Shown piece after piece: positions 17,527-25,425 of a stretch of 64,000 nucleotides of DNA. Every line of letters starts with the position of its first letter. The stretch's first letter is position 1. The stretch covers positions 1 through 64,000 of the forward strand of contig JAKOXK010000034.1 of the NCBI GenBank assembly GCA_029781035.1, in the 5' to 3' direction. The DNA is from Armatimonadota bacterium (lineage in GTDB: Bacteria; Armatimonadota; Fimbriimonadia; Fimbriimonadales; Fimbriimonadaceae). The position numbers were made by a program, and so were the translations under genes. Below the pieces are notes generated by a model, which did not search any database, was not told the DNA's origin, and saw only the letters and a list, made by a program, of their open reading frames with translations.

Positions 17527-19761
17527 ATGCTTCTCAGCCTCCTGGCGACTCTGCTGACAAACCCGGTCGATTTTCAGCCCGTCGAGGACACCTATATCGA
17601 TTCGACGGTGCCCGACGGAAACTTCGGAAGGGATCCCATCCTCTTCAGTGGGCCGGGAAGTGTCATCCTTGTCCGCTTCCCCGGCTTGTCTTGGATCCCG
17701 TCGAGCCAAGAGATCGACGACGCGACTTTGGAGCTCACGATGGCCGACGACTCCGATGTCAAGCTGAAGTCGGTCAGGAGGGCGACTGCAGAGTGGGGAG
17801 AAGGGGCAGGGCTCCGGGCACCGTTCGTGCAGGCAAAAGCCGACGAACTGGCTAAAGGCGGCGCGACCTGGAACTCGGCGAGGAGCGGGGAGGCCAAGTG
17901 GCAGAAGGCAGGGTGCTCGGGAGAGTCCGACAGTGCCGCGCTTGATGGTGTGACCGCTGAACGGGATGGTCAAATCGTTCGAATCAAAGGCCTTGGCCCC
18001 GCCCTCAGGTCGATGGCGCAAGATCCCGATCACGATTTCGGGCTCCGAATTGAGTTTGAGACGAAGGACGCCTTCTACAGCTTCGAAGGCGCAGGAGCCG
18101 GTCCGAGGCTTGTTCTCAAGACGAAAACGGCGACGAACACCGGGGCTCGCCTGAAAGTCCTGTCCATCGATCACGATTCAGGCAACGTCTGGGTCGCTCA
18201 CGTACAAAACGTGGGTGGGGCCCCAGCGACTGGGTGGCACGCTGCCTGGTCGTACAAGGGAGTATCGGCCGGTGACTCCGACTCGCAACAGGCGCTGGCA
18301 CCTGGAGACACGGTCGAGATCAAGGCTACGGTGGGTGGCAAACCCGTCGCTGGCGAGCCTGCGAGGAACTCGATCAGCCTGACCGTGGAGCCGGGCGGGC
18401 AGAGCAGCGGATCTGAGTCACGAAGCTACCTGTCCGTGCCCGAAACCGGGCTGCCCGTTCGGTTCAGCTTGGATGAGGCGACTCGGACAGCCGTAGACAA
18501 GGATCGCGGCGATGAGCCCTTGTTGGTTTACTTTCAGCGCATCGTGTCCTGTGTCAACCGGGGTGTGTTCGCGCAAAGCCGGGCCTCGTTCTCGCCACTT
18601 GGGTGCAAAGAGCGACTTCGGGTCACCACGGGATCGGATCCGGCCATCGAGGTGACTGGCGGTCTCGACGGGACCTCGTCTGTGTTCGGGAGCCTCGTCC
18701 GGGACGTTGTCCGAGCTGTATCGCCGTATTCGTCCAAGTGGGCCACACCGCCAGAGACGGCAGCTTGGCCGGAAATGTCCCTAGGCTGGATTCCGGACAC
18801 GCGGGACGAGACAGCTTGGCCGACCACCTTGATGCTGCCAAGCTTCCCATGGGCCGAACCCAAACCGATGCAGAGTCCGCTTCCGGCACGAGGGCTGCTT
18901 GGTCGGGCTGAGATCGCTGCGATCAACGAGCTGATCGAGAAGCCTTTGGAGGATCGGGCGAAGTTCGTTCCGGCGCTGCCACGACTCACGCTCCTCATGG
19001 CAGAGGACTGCAACCGTCAACCCATCGCGGACGCTAGCATCGAAGTCTTTCCTGAGGTCGACGGCAAGCTGTCCACCACCGCTGCGTACAAGGTCAAGAC
19101 CAACGCGAACGGGTTCGCGATGCTGAGCAAGAGCAACGGTCCCGGGCTCTTCAGCGATCTCAAATCGGACGGCAGCAACTGCTGGTGCTATGTCCGCATT
19201 ACGCGGGAGGACGTCACCGACAACGCCTGGCTTCCGGCCTATCAGTTGGCCTCGGAGGCTGCTCGCGGAAACCTCGGTGCTCCAGTCATCACAATGCAGT
19301 TCGTGCTTCCGAGCGCCCCGTTGAGGACTAACGAGGACTTGGCGCAGGGGAAGATCGTCACTGACTCTCTCAACCGGTTCCCAGCGGAGTTGAACGCGCT
19401 TGTCGATGGTGACGCCAAGACGAGTCTCACCATCGACCCCAGTGAGAAGCCCTACTGGGTCGAGATCGACCTTGGCCGGGACCGTTTGATCGGCGGGGTC
19501 GAGATCGAGACGACTGGCGGAATCTGGGACCAGTTCCAGATCAAGATCGCCAAGACTGGGGAGAAGGGCGCCATGGGTGAGTCTTGGGTGCGAGAGGCGG
19601 CCGGAGGTCTGCGGATGCTCGAACGCGGCCAAGGCGCTGAAGGGCACAAGGTCATCACCTATGCATCGGCTGCCGTCCGAGGGCGCTATGTTCGGCTCGA
19701 AGTTCCGGCAGGGCAGAAGATCGACGTGGCAGCAATCCGAGTCCTGACCGTGGAGCAATAA
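17527..19761 (+). CDS. Large exported multidomain protein (DNRLRE, CARDB-like, F5/8C-like)
   Basis: A 744-residue protein with a short hydrophobic N-terminus that probably directs export. Residues ~15-200 match a DNRLRE-type beta-sandwich (VEDTYIDSTVPDGNFGRD and ILVRFPGL). Residues ~205-300 look like a CARDB domain (VNVWVAHVQN-type strands, GDTVEIKATVGG). The C-terminal ~150 residues resemble a discoidin (F5/8 type C) sugar-binding domain (LVDGDAKTSLTI, GRYVRLEVPAGQKIDV). The middle (~310-580) is not recognised. No catalytic motif is seen. TAAACT lies exactly six bases before the ATG. Confidence 0.75.
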   Translation: MLLSLLATLLTNPVDFQPVEDTYIDSTVPDGNFGRDPILFSGPGSVILVRFPGLSWIPSSQEIDDATLELTMADDSDVKLKSVRRATAEWGEGAGLRAPFVQAKADELAKGGATWNSARSGEAKWQKAGCSGESDSAALDGVTAERDGQIVRIKGLGPALRSMAQDPDHDFGLRIEFETKDAFYSFEGAGAGPRLVLKTKTATNTGARLKVLSIDHDSGNVWVAHVQNVGGAPATGWHAAWSYKGVSAGDSDSQQALAPGDTVEIKATVGGKPVAGEPARNSISLTVEPGGQSSGSESRSYLSVPETGLPVRFSLDEATRTAVDKDRGDEPLLVYFQRIVSCVNRGVFAQSRASFSPLGCKERLRVTTGSDPAIEVTGGLDGTSSVFGSLVRDVVRAVSPYSSKWATPPETAAWPEMSLGWIPDTRDETAWPTTLMLPSFPWAEPKPMQSPLPARGLLGRAEIAAINELIEKPLEDRAKFVPALPRLTLLMAEDCNRQPIADASIEVFPEVDGKLSTTAAYKVKTNANGFAMLSKSNGPGLFSDLKSDGSNCWCYVRITREDVTDNAWLPAYQLASEAARGNLGAPVITMQFVLPSAPLRTNEDLAQGKIVTDSLNRFPAELNALVDGDAKTSLTIDPSEKPYWVEIDLGRDRLIGGVEIETTGGIWDQFQIKIAKTGEKGAMGESWVREAAGGLRMLERGQGAEGHKVITYASAAVRGRYVRLEVPAGQKIDVAAIRVLTVEQ

Positions 19762-19777
19762 AGGCCGGAAGCGCGAG

Positions 19778-20893
19778 TCAGGCTTGCCCTGTCCAGGCGC
19801 GGTAGAAAGCCGTCCTCGCCAACTTAGCGCGCTCGACGCAGTCAGCACCAACGACGTTAATGTGGCCCATCTTGCGCCCTGGTCGGCTTTCAGCCTTGCC
19901 GTACCAATGAACGTGAGCGCCATCCACGGCCCGAAGCGCTGCCTCAACGCCTTTTCGGTGGTTTGTGGCTCCAGGCTGGCCCAGAAGGTTGGCCATGCAC
20001 GCCGCCTGTCCATTCGGTCTTGCGCACTCCCAGCCCATGACCAATCGGACGTGCTGCTCAAACTGGCTCACACTCCCCCAATCGAGTGAATAGTGCCCCG
20101 TGTTGTGCGGTCTTGGTGCGATCTCGTTGACTTGAAACGTGCCATCTGCAAGTTCGAAAAGTTCGACCCCGAAAAGGCCGTGACCCTCGACGGCCTCGAC
20201 GGCCTGCACCGCGATCTCGCTGGCGTCGACTCCTGCCGGGAAAACAAGATCACAGACATGGTCCGTCTGCACTGTCTCCATGGTCGGAAACGTGCCGGAG
20301 CGTCCGAAAGCGTCTCTGTAGACCATGACGGCTAATTCCCGTGAGAACGGTACGTACTCCTCTGCCAGCCATCCCCCGGACTCCCATAGAGACCGCGACG
20401 CCTCAAGTTCCTGCATGGAACGGATTGTCCTGGTCCCTTTGCCGTCGTAGCCGCCGAACCGAGACTTGATGACCATCGGCAAAAGGATCTCGGTCAACGC
20501 CCGAGCCGGGTCGGAGAGTTCGATTGCCTTGGGTGCCGGGATACCGGCCCGGTCAAGGGCCTTGCGTTGGCGGAGTTTGTCGTTGATGATGCCGAGAGTC
20601 TCGGAACTGGGGGTCAGATCGGAAGCGTGCCGGCCAGCCCGCACTCGGGCTTCACGGATGGCAGTTGCCGAAATGAACTCGTTCTCGAGCGTCACTCGGT
20701 CACACATGGTAAAGACTTCAACGAGCCGATCCGGATCCTCAAGGGCCCCCGTGATCGCGTCCGCGACTTGCGAAGCAGGCGAGTCGGGATCCGGGTCGAG
20801 CGAAAGGCAACGCAAACCCATTCGCTGGGCCGCTTGGATCGACATTCGGGCCAGCTGCCCACCTCCTAGGAACCCGATGTCGTAGTCACGCAT
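19778..20893 (-). CDS. purK: 5-(Carboxyamino)imidazole ribonucleotide synthase
   Basis: A 371-residue ATP-grasp enzyme of purine synthesis that makes N5-CAIR from AIR, bicarbonate and ATP. The N-terminal GFLGGGQLARM, the ATP-grasp part (VIKSRFGGYDGKGTRTI, LAEEYVPFSRELAVMVYRD) and the metal/substrate site NEIAPRPHNTGHYSLD are all typical PurK. The usual partner purE is not in the window. The gene ends 16 bases from the convergent large exported-protein gene and lies 57 bases downstream of a same-strand membrane-anchored protein. Confidence 0.96.
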   Translation of the reverse strand: MRDYDIGFLGGGQLARMSIQAAQRMGLRCLSLDPDPDSPASQVADAITGALEDPDRLVEVFTMCDRVTLENEFISATAIREARVRAGRHASDLTPSSETLGIINDKLRQRKALDRAGIPAPKAIELSDPARALTEILLPMVIKSRFGGYDGKGTRTIRSMQELEASRSLWESGGWLAEEYVPFSRELAVMVYRDAFGRSGTFPTMETVQTDHVCDLVFPAGVDASEIAVQAVEAVEGHGLFGVELFELADGTFQVNEIAPRPHNTGHYSLDWGSVSQFEQHVRLVMGWECARPNGQAACMANLLGQPGATNHRKGVEAALRAVDGAHVHWYGKAESRPGRKMGHINVVGADCVERAKLARTAFYRAWTGQA

Positions 20894-20950
20894 GACGGGG
20901 GAATCATGGCGGGACTCGCAGATCAGGGCTCGGGACTGCCAGGGATTAGA

Positions 20951-22219
20951 CTAGTGACCGCGCTTGTACGAGATGCCGTAATCGTCGGATGCCGTCGCGC
21001 GGCGCAAACCGGGCTCGCTGGGCCCTCCGTCATCGTGACCGTTCGGCCCGACGGCGTAAAGCCGGAAGCCGTCATCAAATCGCTTGTAGATGATGCGTCG
21101 ATCGTTCTGGGCCGGAACGGAGTCAGGGAACCTCCCGTGAGCTTTGTTCCAGGCAAGCAGTTGCGAGCCAGTCTGGACGATGCGGTCCACCTCTTTCCGC
21201 GTCCGAAACAACTCGATGATTTCTGGAGTTGCAAAAGTCATGTAACTGAGCATCTTCGAAGAGGGCCGGTGGTCGCTTGCGACCTCAGCCATAGCCGCCC
21301 GGCAGACGCTGACCGACTCGTCCCAAGACTGACAGGCCTTGAGATCGCCGTAGAGCTTCGTGTAGTGGGCCAAGACACGGGCAATGGCCGCGTCTCGAGA
21401 ACCTGGCCCGACGGGTGGCAGACGCGATTTGTCGTCGTCGAGCCCAGCGTGGAAGAGTGCGATGAAGTCACGACCCCACGGATCCAGAGTCTTCATGGTT
21501 TGGTAATTGAGGAGCAGTTCACCGCGAACAACTCGAGCCAAGTCGGGATTGAGCGACGTGCTTTGAAGTTGATCGGCAAGCCTGGCCCAACCCTCCTGGC
21601 CTGGGTGACCTTCGATCGCATCCCAGCAGGCGGTCTCGACAATGGCTCGGACGGCCAGGGCTACCAGATTGCTGATGAGAAGCGGCTCCTGGCTCAAGTG
21701 CAGGGCCAACTGGATTCCGCCTTCCAGGCAACGCTGTGCCCGGGGCAAGTCGCCCTTGTGAGCCGCGTCTCGAACTTGGTGCGCAAGCGCCTTAGCGAGA
21801 TCCTTGGCGCTCCCATACTCGGCAAAGGTGACGGCAATTCCCTGCCTGTAGTCACGGGCTGGGTCATACCGAGGCTTCTCAAGTGCTTCTAGGGCCCGGT
21901 CAAGAAGGCCGGGGTGCGCCGCCCATGCCGTCATGGCTGTGGCCGTGTCTTTCGAGAGGAACCGACTGTCGTCATGCACCGTTTGGTAGACCGGGGCGAG
22001 ATCGCGATAGGCGTTTTGCGAAGACTCGGCCCGCATTTCCTGGCCCATTGCTATCGGTTCGAGGATCAGGCCAGCCTTCTTCGCATCGGCGATCCGGTCT
22101 GGCAGCTCCGATGCGCCCTCAAGGAGATCGCCCCAGACCGCCTGGACCAGGGCGACCACAGCAAGGAAGAGCAACGACGTAGCGACGATGACGATCGTCC
22201 CGGTCTTCTTTCGACTCAA
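20951..22219 (-). CDS. Membrane-anchored protein of unknown function
   Basis: A 422-residue protein with one N-terminal membrane helix (residues ~8-29, TIVIVATSLLFLAVVALVQA) and a long, mostly helical extracytoplasmic part. The end (YAVGPNGHDDGG) resembles the C-terminus often seen in pseudopilin-like and DUF1559-like proteins of planctomycete-type bacteria. No enzyme motif was recognised. Its start overlaps the stop of the formiminotransferase-like gene by four bases (ATGA), so the two are translationally coupled. Confidence 0.75.
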   Translation of the reverse strand: MSRKKTGTIVIVATSLLFLAVVALVQAVWGDLLEGASELPDRIADAKKAGLILEPIAMGQEMRAESSQNAYRDLAPVYQTVHDDSRFLSKDTATAMTAWAAHPGLLDRALEALEKPRYDPARDYRQGIAVTFAEYGSAKDLAKALAHQVRDAAHKGDLPRAQRCLEGGIQLALHLSQEPLLISNLVALAVRAIVETACWDAIEGHPGQEGWARLADQLQSTSLNPDLARVVRGELLLNYQTMKTLDPWGRDFIALFHAGLDDDKSRLPPVGPGSRDAAIARVLAHYTKLYGDLKACQSWDESVSVCRAAMAEVASDHRPSSKMLSYMTFATPEIIELFRTRKEVDRIVQTGSQLLAWNKAHGRFPDSVPAQNDRRIIYKRFDDGFRLYAVGPNGHDDGGPSEPGLRRATASDDYGISYKRGH

Positions 22220-23127
22220 TGCAGGGTGCCCCTTTCACCGACGGCCCGAGTGCCGCCTATGCTTACGATTTGCTCAGGCCGGGGATGGAGGCGGGTCGCT
22301 GTCGATAAGTCTGAGTCCCGGATCGCGCCGACCAACTCGGTGTAGGCCACAGTCGCTGCGGCACGGTCACAAGCTTCGTAGACATATTCCAGCACTGGGT
22401 CTGCAGGCGTCAGGTCCGGCAGAGTCATGAGCAGGCTTACTTGGCTCATCTCACGACTGAGCAAGGGCCATCCCGAAGCTCGGACTCCCAGCATGCGTCC
22501 ATCTCCGTCACCCCGCATGTCACGGATCCTGTGGGCGACCAACTTGGCCGCTCTTGGATCGGGATCGCTCAGGTTGACGTTGACTGAAAGCTGCCAGTCG
22601 GCCCAGCCTAGGATGGCCACGCCAAGGTGTGGATGAGCGAGCCTCGGGCCGAAGTCTGGTCCGAGATCACGATCCAAGAGACTCCCGAATCCACCTTCAC
22701 GCACAGCGGGGATTTCGGCCTCTGACCGGCTGGACTCGGACTTCTCATAAAGGAACACCGGTAGCTCGTAGCGGTCAGCGATCTGTCCGGCAAGCTCCGC
22801 AATCCATTGGTTCAACCGAGCCGCCCTGAGTCTCGTGTTGACGGGATCGAGTGGGTGGACAGGGACAAGGTCGAGCGCTCCCGTCCGGGGGTGGACGCCG
22901 ACGTGACGGTTGAGGTCGATCGCTGGCAGGATCAGCTCGCACAAGCCCAGAGTCGCTTGCCGAACGACTTCGGCCTCACCTGAGTACGCCGTCACGGTCC
23001 GGTTGTGGTCGATATCGCTTTCGCAGTAGTGGACGTGGGCGCCATGAGACACCAGCAAGTCGCGACAGTCACACAGGAGCTTCCGGTCGCGACCAAACGA
23101 CCACTGAGGAGAGACGAGGACTCGCAT
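22216..23127 (-). CDS. Formiminotransferase-domain protein (FtcD paralogue without cyclodeaminase)
   Basis: A 303-residue protein matching only the formiminotransferase half of FtcD. DHNRTVTAYSG and HVGVHPRTGALDLVP, the region containing the catalytic His of the family, are present. The usual N-terminal CVPNFSEGR is replaced by VSPQWSFGRD, and the sequence is clearly diverged from the bifunctional FtcD at 38.6-40.3 kb. It may be a single-domain glutamate formiminotransferase or a folate-binding paralogue with another job. It sits between fabI (39-base gap) and a membrane protein (4-base overlap), away from the hut genes. Confidence 0.8.
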   Translation of the reverse strand: MRVLVSPQWSFGRDRKLLCDCRDLLVSHGAHVHYCESDIDHNRTVTAYSGEAEVVRQATLGLCELILPAIDLNRHVGVHPRTGALDLVPVHPLDPVNTRLRAARLNQWIAELAGQIADRYELPVFLYEKSESSRSEAEIPAVREGGFGSLLDRDLGPDFGPRLAHPHLGVAILGWADWQLSVNVNLSDPDPRAAKLVAHRIRDMRGDGDGRMLGVRASGWPLLSREMSQVSLLMTLPDLTPADPVLEYVYEACDRAAATVAYTELVGAIRDSDLSTATRLHPRPEQIVSIGGTRAVGERGTLH

Positions 23128-23166
23128 CGTTACGCCGTTGCTCAGGTTCGTCGCTTTGATCCTCGA

Positions 23167-23931
23167 TCACATACCCACGATGTTGTATCCATCATCCACA
23201 AACACGATCTGTCCCGACACGCCTCGAGACAGGTCGCTCATCAGATAGACGCAGGTACCGGCAACTTCCTCTTGACCAAAAGGTCTTTTCAAAGGGGCCC
23301 GGTTGTGGACATAGTCGATCATCTCAGTCAGGCCTTTGACCCCGCGCGCCGCCACCGTGTTGATCGGGCCTGGGCTTACGGTGTTCACGCGGATTCCCCG
23401 CGTCCCCAAGTCCACTGCCAAATACCGGGCGACCGATTCTAGGGCCGCCTTGGCCACCCCCATAACGTTGTAGTTGCCCACGGCGCGCGTGCTTCCCAGG
23501 TAGGACATCGCCATGACGCTGGCGTCATCCGCCATGACGGGCTCCAGGGCACGGCACAAAGCGACGAGTGAGAAGGCGCTGACATCGAGTGCCAGTTGAA
23601 ACCCGTCCCGACTGGTTTCAATAAACCGACCGCTCAGGTCTTCTCGCTTGGCAAAGGCGGCTGAGTGGACCAGAAAGTCGATGGTTCCGTACTTCGCCGA
23701 AACGGACTCGCGAAGGGCGTCGAGTTGGTCGTCAAAGCTGAAGTCCACGGTGAAGACGTCGAACCGGTCTTTTCCTTGGACGAGCTCTTGGACCCGACTC
23801 AGCATCTTGTCGTTCTGGGCGCCGACGCCGACGGTGGCTCCGTGGGCGTGTGCGGCTTCGGCCACAGCCCAGCCGATGCTGTTCTTGTTCGTGACATTGA
23901 GCACGAGGCCCTTCTTTCCGGCGAGCAACAT
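23167..23931 (-). CDS. fabI: Enoyl-ACP reductase (FabI)
   Basis: A 254-residue SDR enzyme that reduces trans-2-enoyl-ACP with NAD(P)H in fatty-acid elongation and is the classic triclosan target. The N-terminus LLAGKKGLVLNVTNKNSIGWAV is the FabI-specific cofactor loop. The catalytic pair is Tyr and Lys in YNVMGVAK (Tyr-x6-Lys), and the C-terminal TCVYLMSDLSRGVSGQIVF is conserved. The ATG at 23931 matches the family start. A perfect TATAAT box lies seven bases upstream with no Shine-Dalgarno, so the mRNA is likely leaderless. A formiminotransferase-like gene follows in the same direction. Confidence 0.93.
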   Translation of the reverse strand: MLLAGKKGLVLNVTNKNSIGWAVAEAAHAHGATVGVGAQNDKMLSRVQELVQGKDRFDVFTVDFSFDDQLDALRESVSAKYGTIDFLVHSAAFAKREDLSGRFIETSRDGFQLALDVSAFSLVALCRALEPVMADDASVMAMSYLGSTRAVGNYNVMGVAKAALESVARYLAVDLGTRGIRVNTVSPGPINTVAARGVKGLTEMIDYVHNRAPLKRPFGQEEVAGTCVYLMSDLSRGVSGQIVFVDDGYNIVGM

Positions 23932-23938
23932 ACTTGGG

Positions 23939-23944
23939 ATTATA
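23939..23944 (-). promoter_or_regulatory. TATAAT -10 box of fabI
   Basis: A consensus TATAAT on the minus strand ends seven bases before the fabI ATG, placing transcription start at or next to the A of ATG. No clear -35 was found. Confidence 0.6.
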
Positions 23945-24004
23945 CGAGGGTCGGTTCGAGTGGGTGGCACTGCGAGAGCGACGACCGTGAAGCCTGGCCG
24001 CGGA

Positions 24005-24040
24005 ATGAAAAATGGCGCCCCGGGTTTGCCCGGGTGCGCC
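24005..24040 (-). terminator. Intrinsic terminator of a minus-strand RNA
   Basis: Read on the minus strand, GGCGC-ACCCGGG and CCCGGGGCGCC form an 11-bp stem with one bulged base and a 4-base loop, followed by ATTTTTC. The U-run exists only in this direction. No coding gene ends here on the minus strand, and fabI begins 70 bases further on, so it must end a separate transcript. Confidence 0.8.
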
Positions 24041-24212
24041 TAGTACCCTATCTCGCTTGCGTCTTGCCCTCGGCAAGTTGTCTGCGGCCAATCTGCGTTG
24101 GCCCATGGCTATTGTCGGGATGTGTGTCGCGTCACGAGAGGGCGACAGACCTTAGGCCAGGAATTCGGCCTCGAAAGAAAGGGGCCGTGTGGCTCGCGCA
24201 CCGAACGGCCAA
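24008..24212 (-). ncRNA. Candidate structured small RNA with five hairpins
   Basis: Between a TATTAT box (24219-24224, minus strand) and the intrinsic terminator lie five perfect stem-loops in a row: GGCCGT/ACGGCC (24183-24210), AGGCC/GGCCT (24154-24171), TGTCGC/GCGACA (24125-24147), GGCCAA/TTGGCC (24086-24103) and CTTGCC/GGCAAG (24063-24077). No convincing reading frame spans the region. It does not show the conserved core of tmRNA, SRP RNA or RNase P, and a single 6S-like rod is not evident. The predicted transcript is about 200 nt. Function is unknown. Confidence 0.55.
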
Positions 24213-24217
24213 TCATG

Positions 24218-24224
24218 CATAATA
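24218..24224. promoter_or_regulatory. Shared -10 for tRNA-Ser (+) and the small RNA (-)
   Basis: CATAAT on the plus strand (24218-24223) ends 10 bases before tRNA-Ser. TATTAT on the minus strand (24219-24224) precedes the candidate RNA. The two -10 elements overlap almost completely, suggesting a bidirectional promoter. Confidence 0.5.
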
Positions 24225-24233
24225 CGTCTCCAC

Positions 24234-24324
24234 GGACAGGTGGCCGAGTGGCTTAAGGCGCCCGCCTGCTAAGCGGGTTGGGGCTAATCGCCCCTCCCGG
24301 GTTCGAATCCCGGCCTGTCCGCCA
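24234..24324 (+). tRNA. tRNA-Ser(GCT)
   Basis: Acceptor GGACAGG pairs with CCTGTCC. Anticodon loop CTGCTAA gives anticodon GCT (reads AGC and AGU). A long variable arm (TTGGGGCTAATCGCCCCTC) is diagnostic of a class II serine tRNA. The T arm is CCGGG-TTCGAAT-CCCGG, with G73 and an encoded CCA. The next gene's Shine-Dalgarno touches the CCA. Confidence 0.97.
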
Positions 24325-24338
24325 GGTGACGCCTTGTG

Positions 24339-25379
24339 ATGAGAAGTATCTGCCTCCTCGTCCTAGCGGCCTGCCTCGCTCCAGTCGTGGCGGGGGCTCA
24401 GACCTTTGACGAATACCTCCAGATTCGCAAGCAGTACGGGATCACCCATGCTGCTGACGTGGAAGCCATCGAGCTTTTCGTGGGAAAGAAGATCCTCGAG
24501 GTCAGAGGCACGGTCAAAGGAATGATTGGATCTGACGATGCCGAGCTCCTGCTCGTCGAGGGCCCGGATGGGGTCCAGCACTTTGTTCGGACGACAAACG
24601 CGCCAGAGTGGCTGACTTCTGGCTCGGTTCAAGCGAGAATGATTGTTGAGGCAGAGCGCGAGTCAGACACTTCCGTCCTGAAAGCCCGACTCTTAGGTGT
24701 CGCGACCGAGCATGACGTCGCGGCCTACGAAGAGAAAGTCGCCAAAGCCGACGCAGCGCGAACTGAAGCAGAACGGGTCAGGCTTGCGAAGAAGACATCG
24801 AGTTCTCGACATGGTGGCCGGCCGCAAATGATGCAGGGCGACATTCCTGGCGCCACGACCAACCCGATCGGACAGACGCCGCCAGGAATGACCGAGCAGA
24901 TGGTTCGTGTCCTGCCCAGCTATGTTTCCTTTATCAAGTCACGGAACAAAAAGCTGTCTGACAGAGACGCCACGCGCATCGCTGAGAGCATCCTGGCTTA
25001 CAGCGGCCATTTCGGCGTCGACCCTCGCCTCATTGTTGCGCTCGTGATCGCTGAGAGCGACTTCGACCCTACGGAGACAAGTTCGAAAGGCGCCAAGGGT
25101 CTTGGACAACTTATGCCCGGCACGCTCCAGGGGTTGGGGCTGACAGACGCTTACAGCATCGAGCAGAACCTCTGGGGCACGGTTCGACTGGTCCGCGGCC
25201 ATATCGACAAGTACATGGGCCAGACGAACGACTCGTTCGAAGCGCTGGTGCTGGCTCTGGCCGGCTACAACGCGGGAAGCGGCGCCGTAAAAAAGTGGAA
25301 CGGTGTTCCGCCCTACAAAGAGACGCAGAACTACGTTCGTAAGGTCATTTCGATCTACAGCCAGCTCTGTGGCAAGTAG
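24339..25379 (+). CDS. Exported lytic transglycosylase (SLT family)
   Basis: A 346-residue protein with a clear signal peptide (MRSICLLVLAACLAPVVAGA). Residues ~20-130 form an OB-like N-terminal region of unknown role, followed by a low-complexity linker. Residues ~190-345 are an SLT domain: catalytic Glu in VIAESDFDPTETS, then SSKGAKGLGQLMPGT and ALAGYNAGSGAV. Such enzymes cleave peptidoglycan between MurNAc and GlcNAc. The ATG at 24339 (a GTG precedes it) has AGGTGA upstream, directly after the tRNA-Ser CCA, so it is probably transcribed together with the tRNA. Confidence 0.92.
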   Translation: MRSICLLVLAACLAPVVAGAQTFDEYLQIRKQYGITHAADVEAIELFVGKKILEVRGTVKGMIGSDDAELLLVEGPDGVQHFVRTTNAPEWLTSGSVQARMIVEAERESDTSVLKARLLGVATEHDVAAYEEKVAKADAARTEAERVRLAKKTSSSRHGGRPQMMQGDIPGATTNPIGQTPPGMTEQMVRVLPSYVSFIKSRNKKLSDRDATRIAESILAYSGHFGVDPRLIVALVIAESDFDPTETSSKGAKGLGQLMPGTLQGLGLTDAYSIEQNLWGTVRLVRGHIDKYMGQTNDSFEALVLALAGYNAGSGAVKKWNGVPPYKETQNYVRKVISIYSQLCGK

Positions 25380-25425
25380 AATGGCGCCGCTGCTGTTCCT
25401 CGACCGGTTGCAGCCCGTCTAATTC

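Noticed and set aside
16618-18174. 518-codon minus-strand frame
   Set aside because: Runs across three plus-strand genes with clear motifs; no motif of its own.
18781-20061. 426-codon minus-strand frame
   Set aside because: Antisense to the exported multidomain gene and overlaps purK in another frame.
24008-24212. Known RNA families (tmRNA, SRP RNA, 6S RNA) for the minus-strand transcript
   Set aside because: No tRNA-like T arm, no SRP GGAAG tetraloop core, and serial short hairpins instead of one long rod. 6S cannot be fully excluded by eye.
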